From Antarcticimicrobium sediminis (GTDB lineage: Bacteria; Pseudomonadota; Alphaproteobacteria; Rhodobacterales; Rhodobacteraceae), in contig NZ_SMFP01000009.1 of assembly GCF_004348975.1 (NCBI RefSeq), forward strand, positions 62,001-126,000: a DNA stretch of 64,000 nucleotides, read 5' to 3'. Under the pieces are notes generated by a model. That model worked only from the letters and a program-made list of their open reading frames with translations. It did not search any database and had not been told where the DNA came from. This document shows positions 31,122 to 40,067 of this stretch, in pieces; the first letter of the stretch is position 1, and each line of letters begins with the position of its first letter. The position numbers and the translations under genes are program-made.

Positions 31122-31877
31122 TCAGAGGCGGATGGCCGAGAGCAGCCGGCCGTAATCGGCCTCGCCAGCGTGGGTGGTGCGCCGATAGGAATAAAAGCGG
31201 TCCGGCTCGCCATAGGTGCAGTGGCGAATCCACTCGGCTTCGCCGATGCCAGCTTGGCGCAACCGGTGCAGCCCATAGGCCGGAAGGTCGAACTGATAGC
31301 GGCCCCCGGTCCCGTTGGCGAAGAAACGGGTGTTGTCCTGATCGGCCATCACAAAGGTGTCGAGAAACTCTGGCCCGACCTCGTAGGCGGCTTGGGATAT
31401 GGTCGGACCAATCACCGCGACGGTATTGGCGCGGGTGGCGCCCAAGGCTTCCATCGCGTCCAGCGTGGCCTCAAGAATCCCGTCCAGCGCCCCGCGCCAG
31501 CCGGCATGGGCGGCCCCGATCACACCGGCGTCTGGATCAGCAAACAGCACCGGCTGGCAATCCGCTGTCAGCACCGAAAGCGCCAGCCCCGGCGTCGCGG
31601 TCACCAGCGCATCGGCGCGCGGCTTGTCCTTTAGCGGGCCGGTGACGGGCAGGACATCGGCGGAATGCACCTGATGCACCCCCACCAGCGACTCGGGGTC
31701 GATCCCCAAGGCGGTGGCGGCGCGGGCGCGGTTGATCGCAACCGCATGTGCCTGATCGGACGAACCGGCGCCGCAATTGAGCCCGGTGAACACGCCTGAC
31801 GAGGCACCGCCACGACGGGTGAAGAACCCGTGCTGCAACGGGGCAAGGCTGTCTGAGGTGAGAATTTCCAGTGTCAT
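31122..31877 (-). CDS. pgeF: Peptidoglycan editing factor / multicopper-laccase-domain protein
   Basis: 251 residues of the YfiH/PgeF family. Zinc-site segments are the GVHQVHSADV pair and AAHAGWRGALDGILE (His). The family removes wrongly incorporated serine-containing UDP-MurNAc intermediates and was earlier called polyphenol oxidase. The start overlaps the methyltransferase stop by 4 bases (ATGA), so it is the last of a coupled trio with lgt. Confidence 0.93.
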   Translation of the reverse strand: MTLEILTSDSLAPLQHGFFTRRGGASSGVFTGLNCGAGSSDQAHAVAINRARAATALGIDPESLVGVHQVHSADVLPVTGPLKDKPRADALVTATPGLALSVLTADCQPVLFADPDAGVIGAAHAGWRGALDGILEATLDAMEALGATRANTVAVIGPTISQAAYEVGPEFLDTFVMADQDNTRFFANGTGGRYQFDLPAYGLHRLRQAGIGEAEWIRHCTYGEPDRFYSYRRTTHAGEADYGRLLSAIRL

Positions 31878-32944
31878 GAGTCCAGTCCGGGCGGTGGGGT
31901 GGCCTGGGTCGGGTAGAGACCCAGCACCTTGAACAGGTTTCCCATTTCCTCCGGGTGCGTCAACCTGCGATGTGCCCGCACCAGATCATCAAGCGCCGCA
32001 CCGGTCAGCCCGCGCGACAGCGCCTGCGCCCGCGCGGTGATGCCCAGTCGCTCCAGAAAAACCCCCTGAGGGGTCAACCGGCTATGGCTGCAGCCTACGG
32101 TGCGGGCGGCCTGTGCCAGCACTTCGAAATCCACATGCGTGGTCAGATCGGCGGTGCCGGGATCGGCCAGCACCTGGGCCGGTTCATGGGCGCGCACCGC
32201 TTGCAGCGTGTCCCCAAGGCTGTGCCAGTCACCGTAATCCACGATCAGCGCGGCGCCGCCATGGGCGGTGATTCGGGCCGCCAGACCGGCGGTGATCGGC
32301 GCGGCGAGTTCGCAAATCTCGACCAGATCGCCCTCGCGCGTGTCCTCCAGCCGGTGCGCCAGCGCCGGTTGCGCGGCTTTGGCCCCCAGCCCGAAGGCGA
32401 GCGTTCCGTCCCGCAGCCCGACCAGCCGTTCGCACCAGCCGTCGCCTCGGCGCAGGAACTGGCGCACCGGCAGGGCGTCGAAGAATTCGTTGGCGATGAC
32501 AAACATCGGGCGGTCGTCGGGCAGATCCTCCACCCGGTCGAGCCATCTGGGGCTGTGATCCTTCAGCGTGCCCGCCTGCACCGCGCGCAGGGGGGGGGAG
32601 GCTTCGACAAGGCAGAGGTCGGCGGCATCACAGAATCCCGGAACCGCGCGCGCAGCGCGCAGCAGGTCGGCCATCAGCGTGCCGCGCCCCGGCCCCAGTT
32701 CGGCCAGGGTAAAGGCGGCGGGGCGCCCCTGATCCAGCCAGCTTTGCGCCAGCGCCAGCCCCAGCAACTCTCCGAAGATCTGGCTGATTTCCGGGGCAGT
32801 GGTGAAATCGCCCCCGGCCCCCAGCGGATCGCGGGTGGTGTAATAGCCGTAGTCTGGATGCAACAGGCAGTCGGCCATGTAGTCGGCGACGCTCAACGGT
32901 CCGGCCGCGCGGATGCGGGCGATCAGGTGCTCGGCCAAGTTCAT
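31874..32944 (-). CDS. SAM-dependent methyltransferase, NDUFAF7/MidA-like (COG1565)
   Basis: 356 residues. SAM-binding motif [16 protein letters not shown] near residue 84, with [13 protein letters not shown] typical of the NDUFAF7/MidA family. In mitochondria NDUFAF7 methylates an arginine of complex I subunit NDUFS2, so a role on the bacterial complex I homologue is possible. The ATG at 32944 overlaps the lgt stop (ATGA). The frame runs open further upstream, but that part reads antisense through lgt and is not coding. Confidence 0.92.
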   Translation of the reverse strand: MNLAEHLIARIRAAGPLSVADYMADCLLHPDYGYYTTRDPLGAGGDFTTAPEISQIFGELLGLALAQSWLDQGRPAAFTLAELGPGRGTLMADLLRAARAVPGFCDAADLCLVEASPPLRAVQAGTLKDHSPRWLDRVEDLPDDRPMFVIANEFFDALPVRQFLRRGDGWCERLVGLRDGTLAFGLGAKAAQPALAHRLEDTREGDLVEICELAAPITAGLAARITAHGGAALIVDYGDWHSLGDTLQAVRAHEPAQVLADPGTADLTTHVDFEVLAQAARTVGCSHSRLTPQGVFLERLGITARAQALSRGLTGAALDDLVRAHRRLTHPEEMGNLFKVLGLYPTQATPPPGLDS

Positions 32945-33831
32945 TGCGTGTCCCGCCGCCGCGCCCGTTGGATGAAATAAAGCCCCAGCGCGATCATCGG
33001 CAGCGACAGCAGCTGCCCCATGGTCAGCCCCCAGCCGTTCATCTCCAGCGCCAGACCCAGCGGATTGCCGGGCGTGACGAATTGCGCGTCCGGCTGGCGG
33101 GCGAACTCGACCACGAAACGCACCAGCCCATAGCCTGACAGAAAGGTGCCAAGGACCAGACCGGGCCGTTTTAGCGCGCCCCGGCGATAGACCAGCCAGA
33201 GCAGCAGCGTGCCCAGCACCAGCCCTTCCAGCCCGGCCTCGTACAGTTGCGACGGATGGCGTGCGCAAAGCCCCACGACACCGGGGCAGTCCTGCGCTGC
33301 CGCTCCGGGAAAGATCACGCCCCAGGGCAGGGTGGTGGGGCGGCCCCAAAGCTCGGCATTGATGAAATTGGCCAACCGGCCCAACATCAGCCCCGGCGCC
33401 ACCGTGTGGGCGATCAGATCGGCGGCACCGATCCGGGAAATGCCGTGCCGCGCGGTAAAGGCCCAAGCGGCTACGATCACTCCCAGCAGGCCGCCGTGGA
33501 ACGCCATGCCGCCCTGCCAGACCATCACGATCTCGGCCGGGTGTTGCAGGTAATACGCCGGTTGATAGAACAGCACAAAGCCCAGCCGCCCGCCCAGAAT
33601 CACCCCCAGGATGATCCAGGTCAGCAAATCCTCGATCTGCTGCGGCGTCATCGGCGGGGTGGCCCCGGCCCAGAGCGTGGCGCGCCGCACAGCGGCCACC
33701 GCCAGCCGCCAGGCGGTCAGGATGCCGGCGATATAGGCCAGCGCATACCAGCGAAGCGCAAACTCCATCCCGAACACGGAGAAGGAGAAAAGCTCGGGCG
33801 AGAGATCGGGGAATTGAAGTACAGCCTGCAT
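32941..33831 (-). CDS. lgt: Prolipoprotein diacylglyceryl transferase
   Basis: 296 residues with about seven membrane helices. It adds diacylglycerol to the lipobox Cys of prolipoproteins, the first step of lipoprotein maturation. The signature segment [21 protein letters not shown] is complete, and the [14 protein letters not shown] segment holds the catalytic His region. First gene of a three-gene operon with the NDUFAF7-like methyltransferase and pgeF, joined by ATGA overlaps. Confidence 0.97.
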   Translation of the reverse strand: MQAVLQFPDLSPELFSFSVFGMEFALRWYALAYIAGILTAWRLAVAAVRRATLWAGATPPMTPQQIEDLLTWIILGVILGGRLGFVLFYQPAYYLQHPAEIVMVWQGGMAFHGGLLGVIVAAWAFTARHGISRIGAADLIAHTVAPGLMLGRLANFINAELWGRPTTLPWGVIFPGAAAQDCPGVVGLCARHPSQLYEAGLEGLVLGTLLLWLVYRRGALKRPGLVLGTFLSGYGLVRFVVEFARQPDAQFVTPGNPLGLALEMNGWGLTMGQLLSLPMIALGLYFIQRARRRDTQ

Positions 33832-33938
33832 GGGAGACTCCTTGCCCGGCAGCGCGGTGTGAAGTCAACCTTGCCGCGCCGCCGCGCAAGGCCCATATAA
33901 GGGGCAACCTCGATACGGACCCGATACGGAGACGACAG

Positions 33939-34187
33939 ATGCAGACCCGCAACAAGATCTTGGACGACATTTCGCACCTCATGACCAATGCGATGGGGGT
34001 CGCACAGGGCGCCAAGGACGAGGCCGAGACAGCGGTGAAGTCCCTGATGGACCGCTGGCTCGCCGACCGTGATTTCGTCACGCGCGAGGAATTCGACGCC
34101 GTGCGCACCATGGCGCAGAAGGCGCGCGAAGAGAACGTGGCGCTTGCCGCCCGCATCGCCGCGCTTGAGGGAAAGTTGGACAAGTGA
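33939..34187 (+). CDS. ubiK: UbiK / BMFP accessory factor (DUF526)
   Basis: 82 residues. It begins MQTRNKILDDISHLMTNAMG, then an amphipathic stretch and a C-terminal coiled coil (ALAARIAALEGKLDK) that mediates trimerisation. UbiK assists coenzyme Q biosynthesis, working with UbiJ in E. coli; no other ubi gene is near. It is divergent from lgt. Confidence 0.88.
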   Translation: MQTRNKILDDISHLMTNAMGVAQGAKDEAETAVKSLMDRWLADRDFVTREEFDAVRTMAQKAREENVALAARIAALEGKLDK

Positions 34188-34378
34188 TCCGCCGGTTTTG
34201 ACGCGCGAGTTGCAGGCTGGCGTGGCCCCTGAAACGAGCTGACGCCCGGCCCTCGCCCTTTTGACGCCCTCCTGATCAACCGAGCGGCCGGCATATGTAT
34301 TGCCGCCGACGTTGGTGTGGATACTGTGGGCGGATCAGGCGGGCGCGATGCGCGTCTGGGGGCTAAAAAGGGTTTCAG

Positions 34379-35464
34379 GTGCAGCCGCGTCTTACGATTG
34401 GATTTCTCTCTCAGCATAATCCCTATGATCGCCACGCGTTCAGCGGGACGGCGTTTCATCTGTTTCACGCTTTGGCACGGCGGAGCGATATTGAAATGCG
34501 CGTTTTGGGGCCGCACAGGCCGCCCTCGCCGGGCCGCGCGCTGTTGCGCCGGTTTGGTTTCGGGCGGGACAGGCCCCTTGATCCGGACACGCTTGATCTA
34601 TCAGGACTCGATTGGATCATCGGCCTTGCCGCGACGGATCTGCTGCATGCGCTGCTGCCCCGAAACGGGCCCGGGATGGTTCATGTCACCGATGCGACCC
34701 CCAGTTTCATCCGCTCCTTCTATGGCGCTGAGGTCTCGGACGAGGCCGAGCGTCGGGAAGGCGAGCTGGTGCGCAATGCGGCGCTGTCGGTCTATTCCTC
34801 GCGCTATATGGCGGATCGGGCGCTGAGCGAATTTGGCCCCGACCCGGCCCGCATCGCGGCGGTCCCTTTCGGGGTCAATCTGGAGGTGATGCCGGCGGTC
34901 CCGCCCGTCAAGCCACCGCTTGCCCCTTTGCGCCTGCTTTGGGTCGGCAACGACTGGGCGCGCAAGGGCGGTCAGATCGCGCTCGACACGCTGTCGGTCC
35001 TGCGCGACGCCGGGCAGGCGGCGACGCTGTCGCTGGTCGGGGATGTGCCGCAACATCTCACGCTGCCACCCGGAGCAGAGCGGCTGGGCTATCTGGACAA
35101 GAACCGTCCGCAGGATGCGGCGCGGCTGGACCAGCTTTTTGCCGAGGCGCATCTGTTTGTGCTGCCAACCCGTGCAGATTGCACGCCGATGGTGGTGGCC
35201 GAGGCCAATGCGAACGCCACGCCGGTGCTGATCACCCAGACCGGCGGGATCGGATCGCTGATGGTCGAGGGGCAAAATGGGCAAATGATGCCGATGGAGG
35301 CGGGGCCGCAGGACTGGGCTGGTGCGATTCTTGCGCTGAGCGATGATCCGCACCGCTATGGCGCGCTGTGTCGGTCCAGCTTTGAGCACGCGCAGACCCG
35401 CCTGACATGGGAAGCCTGGGGGCGGGATGTAATCGACCTGATGCGGCGGGCCAGTCTGGAGTAG
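34379..35464 (+). CDS. Glycosyltransferase, GT4-like (GT-B fold)
   Basis: 361 residues from GTG 34379. It starts PRLTIGFLSQHNPYDRHAFSGTAFHLF, a donor/acceptor groove of the GT-B type. The C-terminal part has LLWVGNDWARKGGQIAL and the family motif HLFVLPTRADCTPMVVAEANANATPVL, the ExxxxxxxE-like sugar-nucleotide site. Donor and acceptor unknown. A lone gene, with no polysaccharide operon nearby. Confidence 0.85.
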   Translation: MQPRLTIGFLSQHNPYDRHAFSGTAFHLFHALARRSDIEMRVLGPHRPPSPGRALLRRFGFGRDRPLDPDTLDLSGLDWIIGLAATDLLHALLPRNGPGMVHVTDATPSFIRSFYGAEVSDEAERREGELVRNAALSVYSSRYMADRALSEFGPDPARIAAVPFGVNLEVMPAVPPVKPPLAPLRLLWVGNDWARKGGQIALDTLSVLRDAGQAATLSLVGDVPQHLTLPPGAERLGYLDKNRPQDAARLDQLFAEAHLFVLPTRADCTPMVVAEANANATPVLITQTGGIGSLMVEGQNGQMMPMEAGPQDWAGAILALSDDPHRYGALCRSSFEHAQTRLTWEAWGRDVIDLMRRASLE

Positions 35465-35856
35465 CTGCTGCGCGGCCGCCGTCTTGGCTATAGTTTTGGC
35501 TACCGTCTCGGGGTCGGTCGGTGAAAGGGCTGAAATTCAAGGTAAAACGTCTGTGCCCCCCGTCGGGTTCTTGCCGCCGGGGGGCAGAATAGCGCCGGAA
35601 GATCCGATGCGGGGCGGCGTTTTCCATGGGGACAGGGCCAATTGCTCGGCAAGGGCGCGGGGCTGGCCATATTTTGACGCCAATACGCATTCCTCCACAA
35701 GTTATTGGGGTTATCCCCAAATTAGTGGTTGCCAGACGCGCTCTGTGGCCGCACCATATCTTGTATAGGCGAGGGGGTTGGCCCCGGTCTATTGAGCAGG
35801 CACCTAGCGCTTGGGGCGCTACAGGCCCCAGCCGCTACCATAAATGAGGTGGCACC
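35465..35856. other. 392-bp non-coding stretch
   Basis: No convincing coding frame. It contains a GC-rich hairpin with an 8-bp stem (TGCCCCCC at 35554-35561 with GGGGGGCA at 35579-35586) that has no T-tract on the plus strand and may end the glycosyltransferase transcript. It also holds the leader of the YbjN gene, and a small palindrome TTGGGG-ttat-CCCCAA at 35705-35720. No RNA gene was recognised. Confidence 0.5.
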
Positions 35857-36357
35857 ATGGCCCTTTCCGAGCACTTCCTGGAGGAAGACATTCACCCGAT
35901 CGACATCGTCGAGCATATTGCCGAGTCCCACGATTGGGATTTCGACCGGATTGGGGATGATCAGATCGCGATGGCGGTCGAAGGACAATGGCGCACCTAT
36001 TCGATCACCTTGGCCTGGTCTTCTTATGACGAGACGCTGCGAATGGTCTGCACCTTCGAGATGGACCCGCCCGAGGATCAGCTTGGTCGGTTGTATGAGC
36101 TTCTCAATGCGATGAATGATCAGTGCTGGGCCGGGGCCTTTACATATTGGGCCGACCAGAAGCTGATGGTCTATCGCTATGGGCTGGTTCTGACCGGCGG
36201 GCAGATCGCCAGCCCGGAGCAGATCGATACCATGATCAATGCCGCCGTGCTGAATGCCGAGCGCTATTACCCGGCGATCCAGCTGTTGGTCTGGGGCGGG
36301 CGTAGCCCACGTCAGGCGATGCAGGCCGCCATTGCAGAGGCCTACGGCCGCGCGTAA
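35857..36357 (+). CDS. YbjN domain-containing protein
   Basis: 166 residues, cytoplasmic. It begins MALSEHFLEEDIHPIDIVEHI, then strand-rich YSITLAWSSYDETLRMVCTFEM and helix FSMR-like region LGRLYELLNAMNDQCWAGAF, the typical YbjN (type III secretion chaperone-like) fold. The ATG follows a tgaggtgg ribosome site. The E. coli homologue affects stress and motility, but the molecular role is open. It precedes proC by 41 bases on the same strand. Confidence 0.88.
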   Translation: MALSEHFLEEDIHPIDIVEHIAESHDWDFDRIGDDQIAMAVEGQWRTYSITLAWSSYDETLRMVCTFEMDPPEDQLGRLYELLNAMNDQCWAGAFTYWADQKLMVYRYGLVLTGGQIASPEQIDTMINAAVLNAERYYPAIQLLVWGGRSPRQAMQAAIAEAYGRA

Positions 36358-36398
36358 ACCTAGCCCCGAACCGGAAAATGGACGGGAAGGGGCGATCA

Positions 36399-37214
36399 AT
36401 GGATTTCTCGCGCATTGCAGATCAGGGGCTGGTGCTTCTGGGCTGCGGCAAGATGGGCTCGGCGATGCTGGCCGGTTGGCTGGATCGTGGGTTGCCTGCG
36501 GCCGAGGTCTGGGTGGTCGATCCGCATCCCTCGGAGTGGGTTTTGGCGCAGGGCGTGAACCTGAATGCGCCGCTGCCGGAAAGCCCGGCCATCGTATTGG
36601 TGGCGGTGAAACCGCAGATGATGCGCGAGGCGCTGCCGGGACTGAAACAGCTGGGCGGGGGTGCGACGTTGTTCATCTCGGTCGCCGCTGGCACACCGAT
36701 CGCGACTTATGAAGAGATGCTGGGCGAGGCGACGCCGATCGTGCGCGCGATGCCCAACACGCCCGCTGCGATTGGCCGGGGGATCACCGCGCTGATCGGC
36801 AACGGGCGCGCGGATGCCGAGGATCTGGATATCGCCGAAGACCTTCTCTCGGCCGTCGGGCAGACCGTGCGGCTGGAACGTGAGAGCCAGATCGACGCGG
36901 TGACCGGCGTCAGCGGCTCGGGGCCGGCCTATGTCTTTCACCTGATCGAAACACTGGCGGCGGCGGGCGAGGCTCAGGGGTTGCCCGCCGAACTGGCGAT
37001 GAAGCTGGCCAAGGCCACGGTGGCCGGGGCCGGGGCGCTGGCCGAAGCGGCCAAGGAAAGCCCAGAGCAGCTGCGCATCAATGTCACCAGCCCCAATGGC
37101 ACGACACAGGCCGCGCTGGAGGTGCTGATGGATCCCGAAACCGGGTTTCCGCCGTTGTTGCGGCGCGCCGTTGCGGCGGCTTCTGACAGATCGCGGGAGT
37201 TATCGCGTGGCTGA
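36399..37214 (+). CDS. proC: Pyrroline-5-carboxylate reductase
   Basis: 271 residues. Last step of proline synthesis, NAD(P)H-dependent reduction of P5C. Rossmann motif LLGCGKMGSAMLAGWLDRGL, AVKPQMM, MPNTPAAIGRG, and the C-terminal catalytic GVSGSGPAYVFHLIE and LRINVTSPNGTTQAAL. The ATG at 36399 has AAGGGG nearby; an in-frame ATG at 36378 is less likely. It overlaps the CsaA-like gene by 8 bases. Confidence 0.97.
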   Translation: MDFSRIADQGLVLLGCGKMGSAMLAGWLDRGLPAAEVWVVDPHPSEWVLAQGVNLNAPLPESPAIVLVAVKPQMMREALPGLKQLGGGATLFISVAAGTPIATYEEMLGEATPIVRAMPNTPAAIGRGITALIGNGRADAEDLDIAEDLLSAVGQTVRLERESQIDAVTGVSGSGPAYVFHLIETLAAAGEAQGLPAELAMKLAKATVAGAGALAEAAKESPEQLRINVTSPNGTTQAALEVLMDPETGFPPLLRRAVAAASDRSRELSRG

Positions 37215-37545
37215 GATTACCTATGACGATTTCCTCAAGGTCGATATCCGCGTCGGCCGTGTGACCCGCGCCGAACCTTATCCGGAGGCCCGTACCCCCG
37301 CGATCAAGCTCTGGGTCGATTTCGGCCCCGAGATCGGGGAAAAGAAATCCTCAGCACAGATCACCGCGCATTACGATCCTGCTGCGCTGGTGGGCAAACA
37401 GGTGATGGCGGTGGTGAATTTCCCGCCGCGCCAGATTGGCAAGGTCATGTCCGAGGTGCTGGTGTTGGGTCTGTCGGATGACACCGGCGGTGTCGTCCTG
37501 ATCGGGCCGGACAAACCGGTGCCCGATGGCGCAAGGATGCACTGA
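37207..37545 (+). CDS. CsaA-like tRNA-binding domain protein
   Basis: 112 residues from GTG 37207. It is a single OB-fold EMAP-II/CsaA-type domain: VDIRVGRVTRAEPYPEARTP, DFGPEIGEKKSSAQITAHYD, and NFPPRQIGKVMSEVLVLG. It dimerises in relatives and binds tRNA or acts as a secretion chaperone. It starts inside the end of proC and shares TGATG with the next gene, so the three are coupled. Confidence 0.92.
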   Translation: MAEITYDDFLKVDIRVGRVTRAEPYPEARTPAIKLWVDFGPEIGEKKSSAQITAHYDPAALVGKQVMAVVNFPPRQIGKVMSEVLVLGLSDDTGGVVLIGPDKPVPDGARMH

Positions 37546-38498
37546 TGCGGATCCTGTTGTCCCGGCCGATGCCGCCCGCCACCGTTGCCGCCGCAGAGGC
37601 GCTGTTCGAAGTCGAACTGCGGCAGAACACCCAACCGATGAGCGCGTCAGAAGTGCGCGCGGGCCTTGCCGTTTATGATGCCATGATGGTCACCCTGGGC
37701 GATCAGGTGACTGCCGAGCTGTTGCAAGATTTTGGCCGCCCGCGCTGCAGGATGCTGGCGAATTTCGGGGTCGGTTATAATCACATCGACGTGGACGCCT
37801 GCCGCGCCCATGGGATCACCGTTTCGAATACGCCCGGCGCGGTCACCGACGCCACGGCGGATATCGCCATGACGCTGATCCTGATGGCCTGCCGCAGGGC
37901 GGGGGAGGCCGAGCGGCTGGTACGCTCTGGTCGCTGGCAGGGGTGGCATCCCACCCAGATGCTGGGGATGCATGTGACGGGGCGCAAACTGGGCGTCGTC
38001 GGCATGGGCCGGATCGGGCAAGCGGTGGCGCGGCGCTGCCATTTCGGATTCGGAATGGAGGTCGGCTATTTCAACCGCTCGGACAAGGCGTTGGAATTTC
38101 CTGCCACGCGCAAGCAGACGCTGGCCGAACTGGCGGGCTGGGCCGACATCATCGTTGTCGCCGCCCCGGCCACGCCGGAGACCTATCATCTGATCGACGC
38201 CGAGGTTCTCGCCGCGATGCAGCCGCACGGCGTTTTCGTCAATATCGCGCGCGGCGATATCGTTGACGAGGTGGCGTTGACTGACGCGCTGCGATCCGGG
38301 CAGATCGGGGCCGCCGGTCTTGATGTCTATGAACACGAACCTGTGGTTCCGGCGGCGCTGATCGCGCTGGAAAACACGGTGTTGCTGCCGCATCTGGGCA
38401 CCGCCGCGCTTGATGTGCGCGAGAATATGGGCGCCATGGCGGTGGAAAACCTGCGCGCCTATGCGGCGGGCGAGGAGATCCCCAATCAGGTGAACTGA
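37545..38498 (+). CDS. D-isomer-specific 2-hydroxyacid dehydrogenase
   Basis: 317 residues. NAD-binding motif GMGRIGQAVARR (about 150-161), catalytic arginine in NIARGDIVDE, the Glu in YEHEPVV, and the catalytic His in LPHLGTAALD. Resembles glyoxylate/hydroxypyruvate or 2-ketogluconate reductases; the substrate cannot be decided. The start overlaps the stop of the CsaA-like gene (TGATG). Convergent with tdk, 6 bases apart. Confidence 0.92.
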   Translation: MRILLSRPMPPATVAAAEALFEVELRQNTQPMSASEVRAGLAVYDAMMVTLGDQVTAELLQDFGRPRCRMLANFGVGYNHIDVDACRAHGITVSNTPGAVTDATADIAMTLILMACRRAGEAERLVRSGRWQGWHPTQMLGMHVTGRKLGVVGMGRIGQAVARRCHFGFGMEVGYFNRSDKALEFPATRKQTLAELAGWADIIVVAAPATPETYHLIDAEVLAAMQPHGVFVNIARGDIVDEVALTDALRSGQIGAAGLDVYEHEPVVPAALIALENTVLLPHLGTAALDVRENMGAMAVENLRAYAAGEEIPNQVN

Positions 38499-38504
38499 CC
38501 GGCT

Positions 38505-39098
38505 TTAGCGATCGGGCGCCCGATCTCCGATCGCTTCGCGCCAATGCCGACGGCACAGGGAGACATAGGTCTCATTGCCGCCGATCTGAATCTGGTCGCC
38601 CTCGCGCAGGGGGCGGCCATCGGCATCCTGACGCACCACCATGGTGGCTTTGCGGCCACAGCGGCAGATAGTGCGCACTTCGCGCATCTCGTCGGCCAGC
38701 GCCAGCAGCGTGGCCGAGCCGGGAAACAGCTCACCCCGGAAATCCACCCGCAGACCATAGCACAGCACCGGCAGGCCCAGATCGTCGACCACCCGCGCCA
38801 GTTGCCAGACTTGGGTCGGCTCCAGAAACTGCGATTCGTCAATGAAGATGGCGGCAAGGGGCAGCGCCGCATGCCGTGCCGCGATCCTTGCAAACAGATC
38901 GTCGCCGGCCCGAAAGGTCTCGGCCTCGGCCCCGATGCCGATGCGCGATGAGATTCGCCCGGCCCCGTCGCGGTGATCCAGATCAGCGGTCAGGAGCAGC
39001 GGGGTCATGCCGTTTTCACGGTAGTTGTGCGACGCCTGCAACAGGACAGTCGATTTTCCGGCATTCATGGTGGAGTAGTTGAAGTAAAGTTTGGCCAT
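38505..39098 (-). CDS. tdk: Thymidine kinase
   Basis: 197 residues, type II TK1-like. Walker A NYSTMNAGKST (residues 7-17), Walker-B-like IFIDESQFL, and a zinc lasso: CRCGRKAT with a later CRRHW. Phosphorylates thymidine for DNA salvage. ATG at 39098; monocistronic. Divergent from the gene at 39439, with the 340-bp region between. Confidence 0.97.
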   Translation of the reverse strand: MAKLYFNYSTMNAGKSTVLLQASHNYRENGMTPLLLTADLDHRDGAGRISSRIGIGAEAETFRAGDDLFARIAARHAALPLAAIFIDESQFLEPTQVWQLARVVDDLGLPVLCYGLRVDFRGELFPGSATLLALADEMREVRTICRCGRKATMVVRQDADGRPLREGDQIQIGGNETYVSLCRRHWREAIGDRAPDR

Positions 39099-39438
39099 GG
39101 CGGTCGTCTAAATCCGGAACGCGCGGACGGCAAGACGCTTGGCCTTGGCGGGACCGCCGCTGCAGGTGACCCAATCCGGGACGGAACACAGCCCTGGGGA
39201 TGGACAGAGTAGGCCTGCAACGGCGATGCCTTGGACCAAATAGGCCACAGCAACGGGACGGAAGGACAAAAAGTCCCGTGCTCAAAAAACAGCAGATGCA
39301 AAATACCACCCGCACTCTTCAAACGCCCTCCTAAATGTGAGGGATAGCAAAAAAATGACAGGTCGACTAAGAGTTGAAAATGGGAAAACATATGGGCGCT
39401 TCCCCCTATACTGGGGCGCTGAAACTGGGACGGGCGGC
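39099..39438. other. 340-bp non-coding, AT-rich intergenic region
   Basis: No reliable gene. It holds the tdk leader and the region upstream of the gene at 39439. Its right half is markedly more A-rich than the surroundings (several A runs near 39275-39290 and 39348-39390). It carries a CCCTC-N8-GAGGG palindrome (39326-39343) and GGGAC/GTCCC arms near 39256-39275. Probably promoter and operator DNA, but no clear -35/-10 pair was found. Confidence 0.5.
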
Positions 39439-39900
39439 ATGACGGCAGCGAGTACCTATCTGAAGAGGAACACCGAGGCTCTGGTCAAGGATGTCGGAAT
39501 CGAGGCGGCATGCGAAATTACCGGAAAATCAAAGGCGACGCTCGGGCGCTATTATTCCGATCGTGATGAACATGCGGACCGGTTCATGCCGGTGGACGTG
39601 GTTGCCCAGTTGGAGGCAGAGGCCGGCTACCCTCATGTCACCAGCGCGTTGGCGGAATTGCAGAAAATCACCCTGTCCTTTGACGACCGTCGCCCGAATG
39701 CGGCGACCGAGGGGGGCGGTGTCAACAGCGATGTGATCGCGTTGAGCCAGCGCTTTGCCATGCTGATGAGCGAATACCAGCAGGCCATGGAGGACAACGT
39801 CATCACCGTGAACGAAGCCAAGCGGCTGCTGCGCGAGACCGTGTTGTTGCAACGGGTGCTGATCGACATGAAGCTGCACCTCGAAGATGAAAGCGACTGA
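39439..39900 (+). CDS. Putative phage CII-like or HTH regulatory protein
   Basis: 153 residues from ATG 39439 (MTAASTYLKRNTEALVKDVG). The N-terminal segment GIEAACEITGKSKATLGRYYS looks like a helix-turn-helix with its recognition helix, followed by VDVVAQLEAEAG. The middle is acidic and the C-terminal half helical (NEAKRLLRETVLLQRVLIDM). It resembles phage CII-like regulators, but only loosely; conserved-hypothetical is the safe alternative. No phage genes are near. An open frame to 39337 has no good start. Confidence 0.6.
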   Translation: MTAASTYLKRNTEALVKDVGIEAACEITGKSKATLGRYYSDRDEHADRFMPVDVVAQLEAEAGYPHVTSALAELQKITLSFDDRRPNAATEGGGVNSDVIALSQRFAMLMSEYQQAMEDNVITVNEAKRLLRETVLLQRVLIDMKLHLEDESD

Positions 39901-40067
39901 GGCGCGCGCGTTCGATTTTCTCTCATGTGACGTCATTTTCTGACTGAACGTCCCCCGCCGCGGTCTACACTGCGCAGCTGGGGCAGGGGCGTTCCCCCCG
40001 GGCCGCCCGTTCGGGCGTCACCCGGAAGACTTCGGGCCAGAAAAGGACTGCGCGCGCAGCCCCCAGA

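Noticed and set aside
31874-34516. 880-codon minus frame containing the methyltransferase
   Set aside because: Only the last 356 codons match a family; the rest runs out of frame through lgt and antisense to ubiK.
35500-35700. 66-codon minus frame in the 392-bp gap
   Set aside because: Pro/Arg-rich sequence typical of random GC-rich DNA, no ribosome site, not recognised.
35705-35720. TTATCCCCA-like DnaA box in a palindrome
   Set aside because: One isolated near-match; not enough for an origin.
39374-39412. TTGAAA and TATACT as a promoter of the gene at 39439
   Set aside because: Spacing of 27 bases is far too long for a sigma70 promoter.
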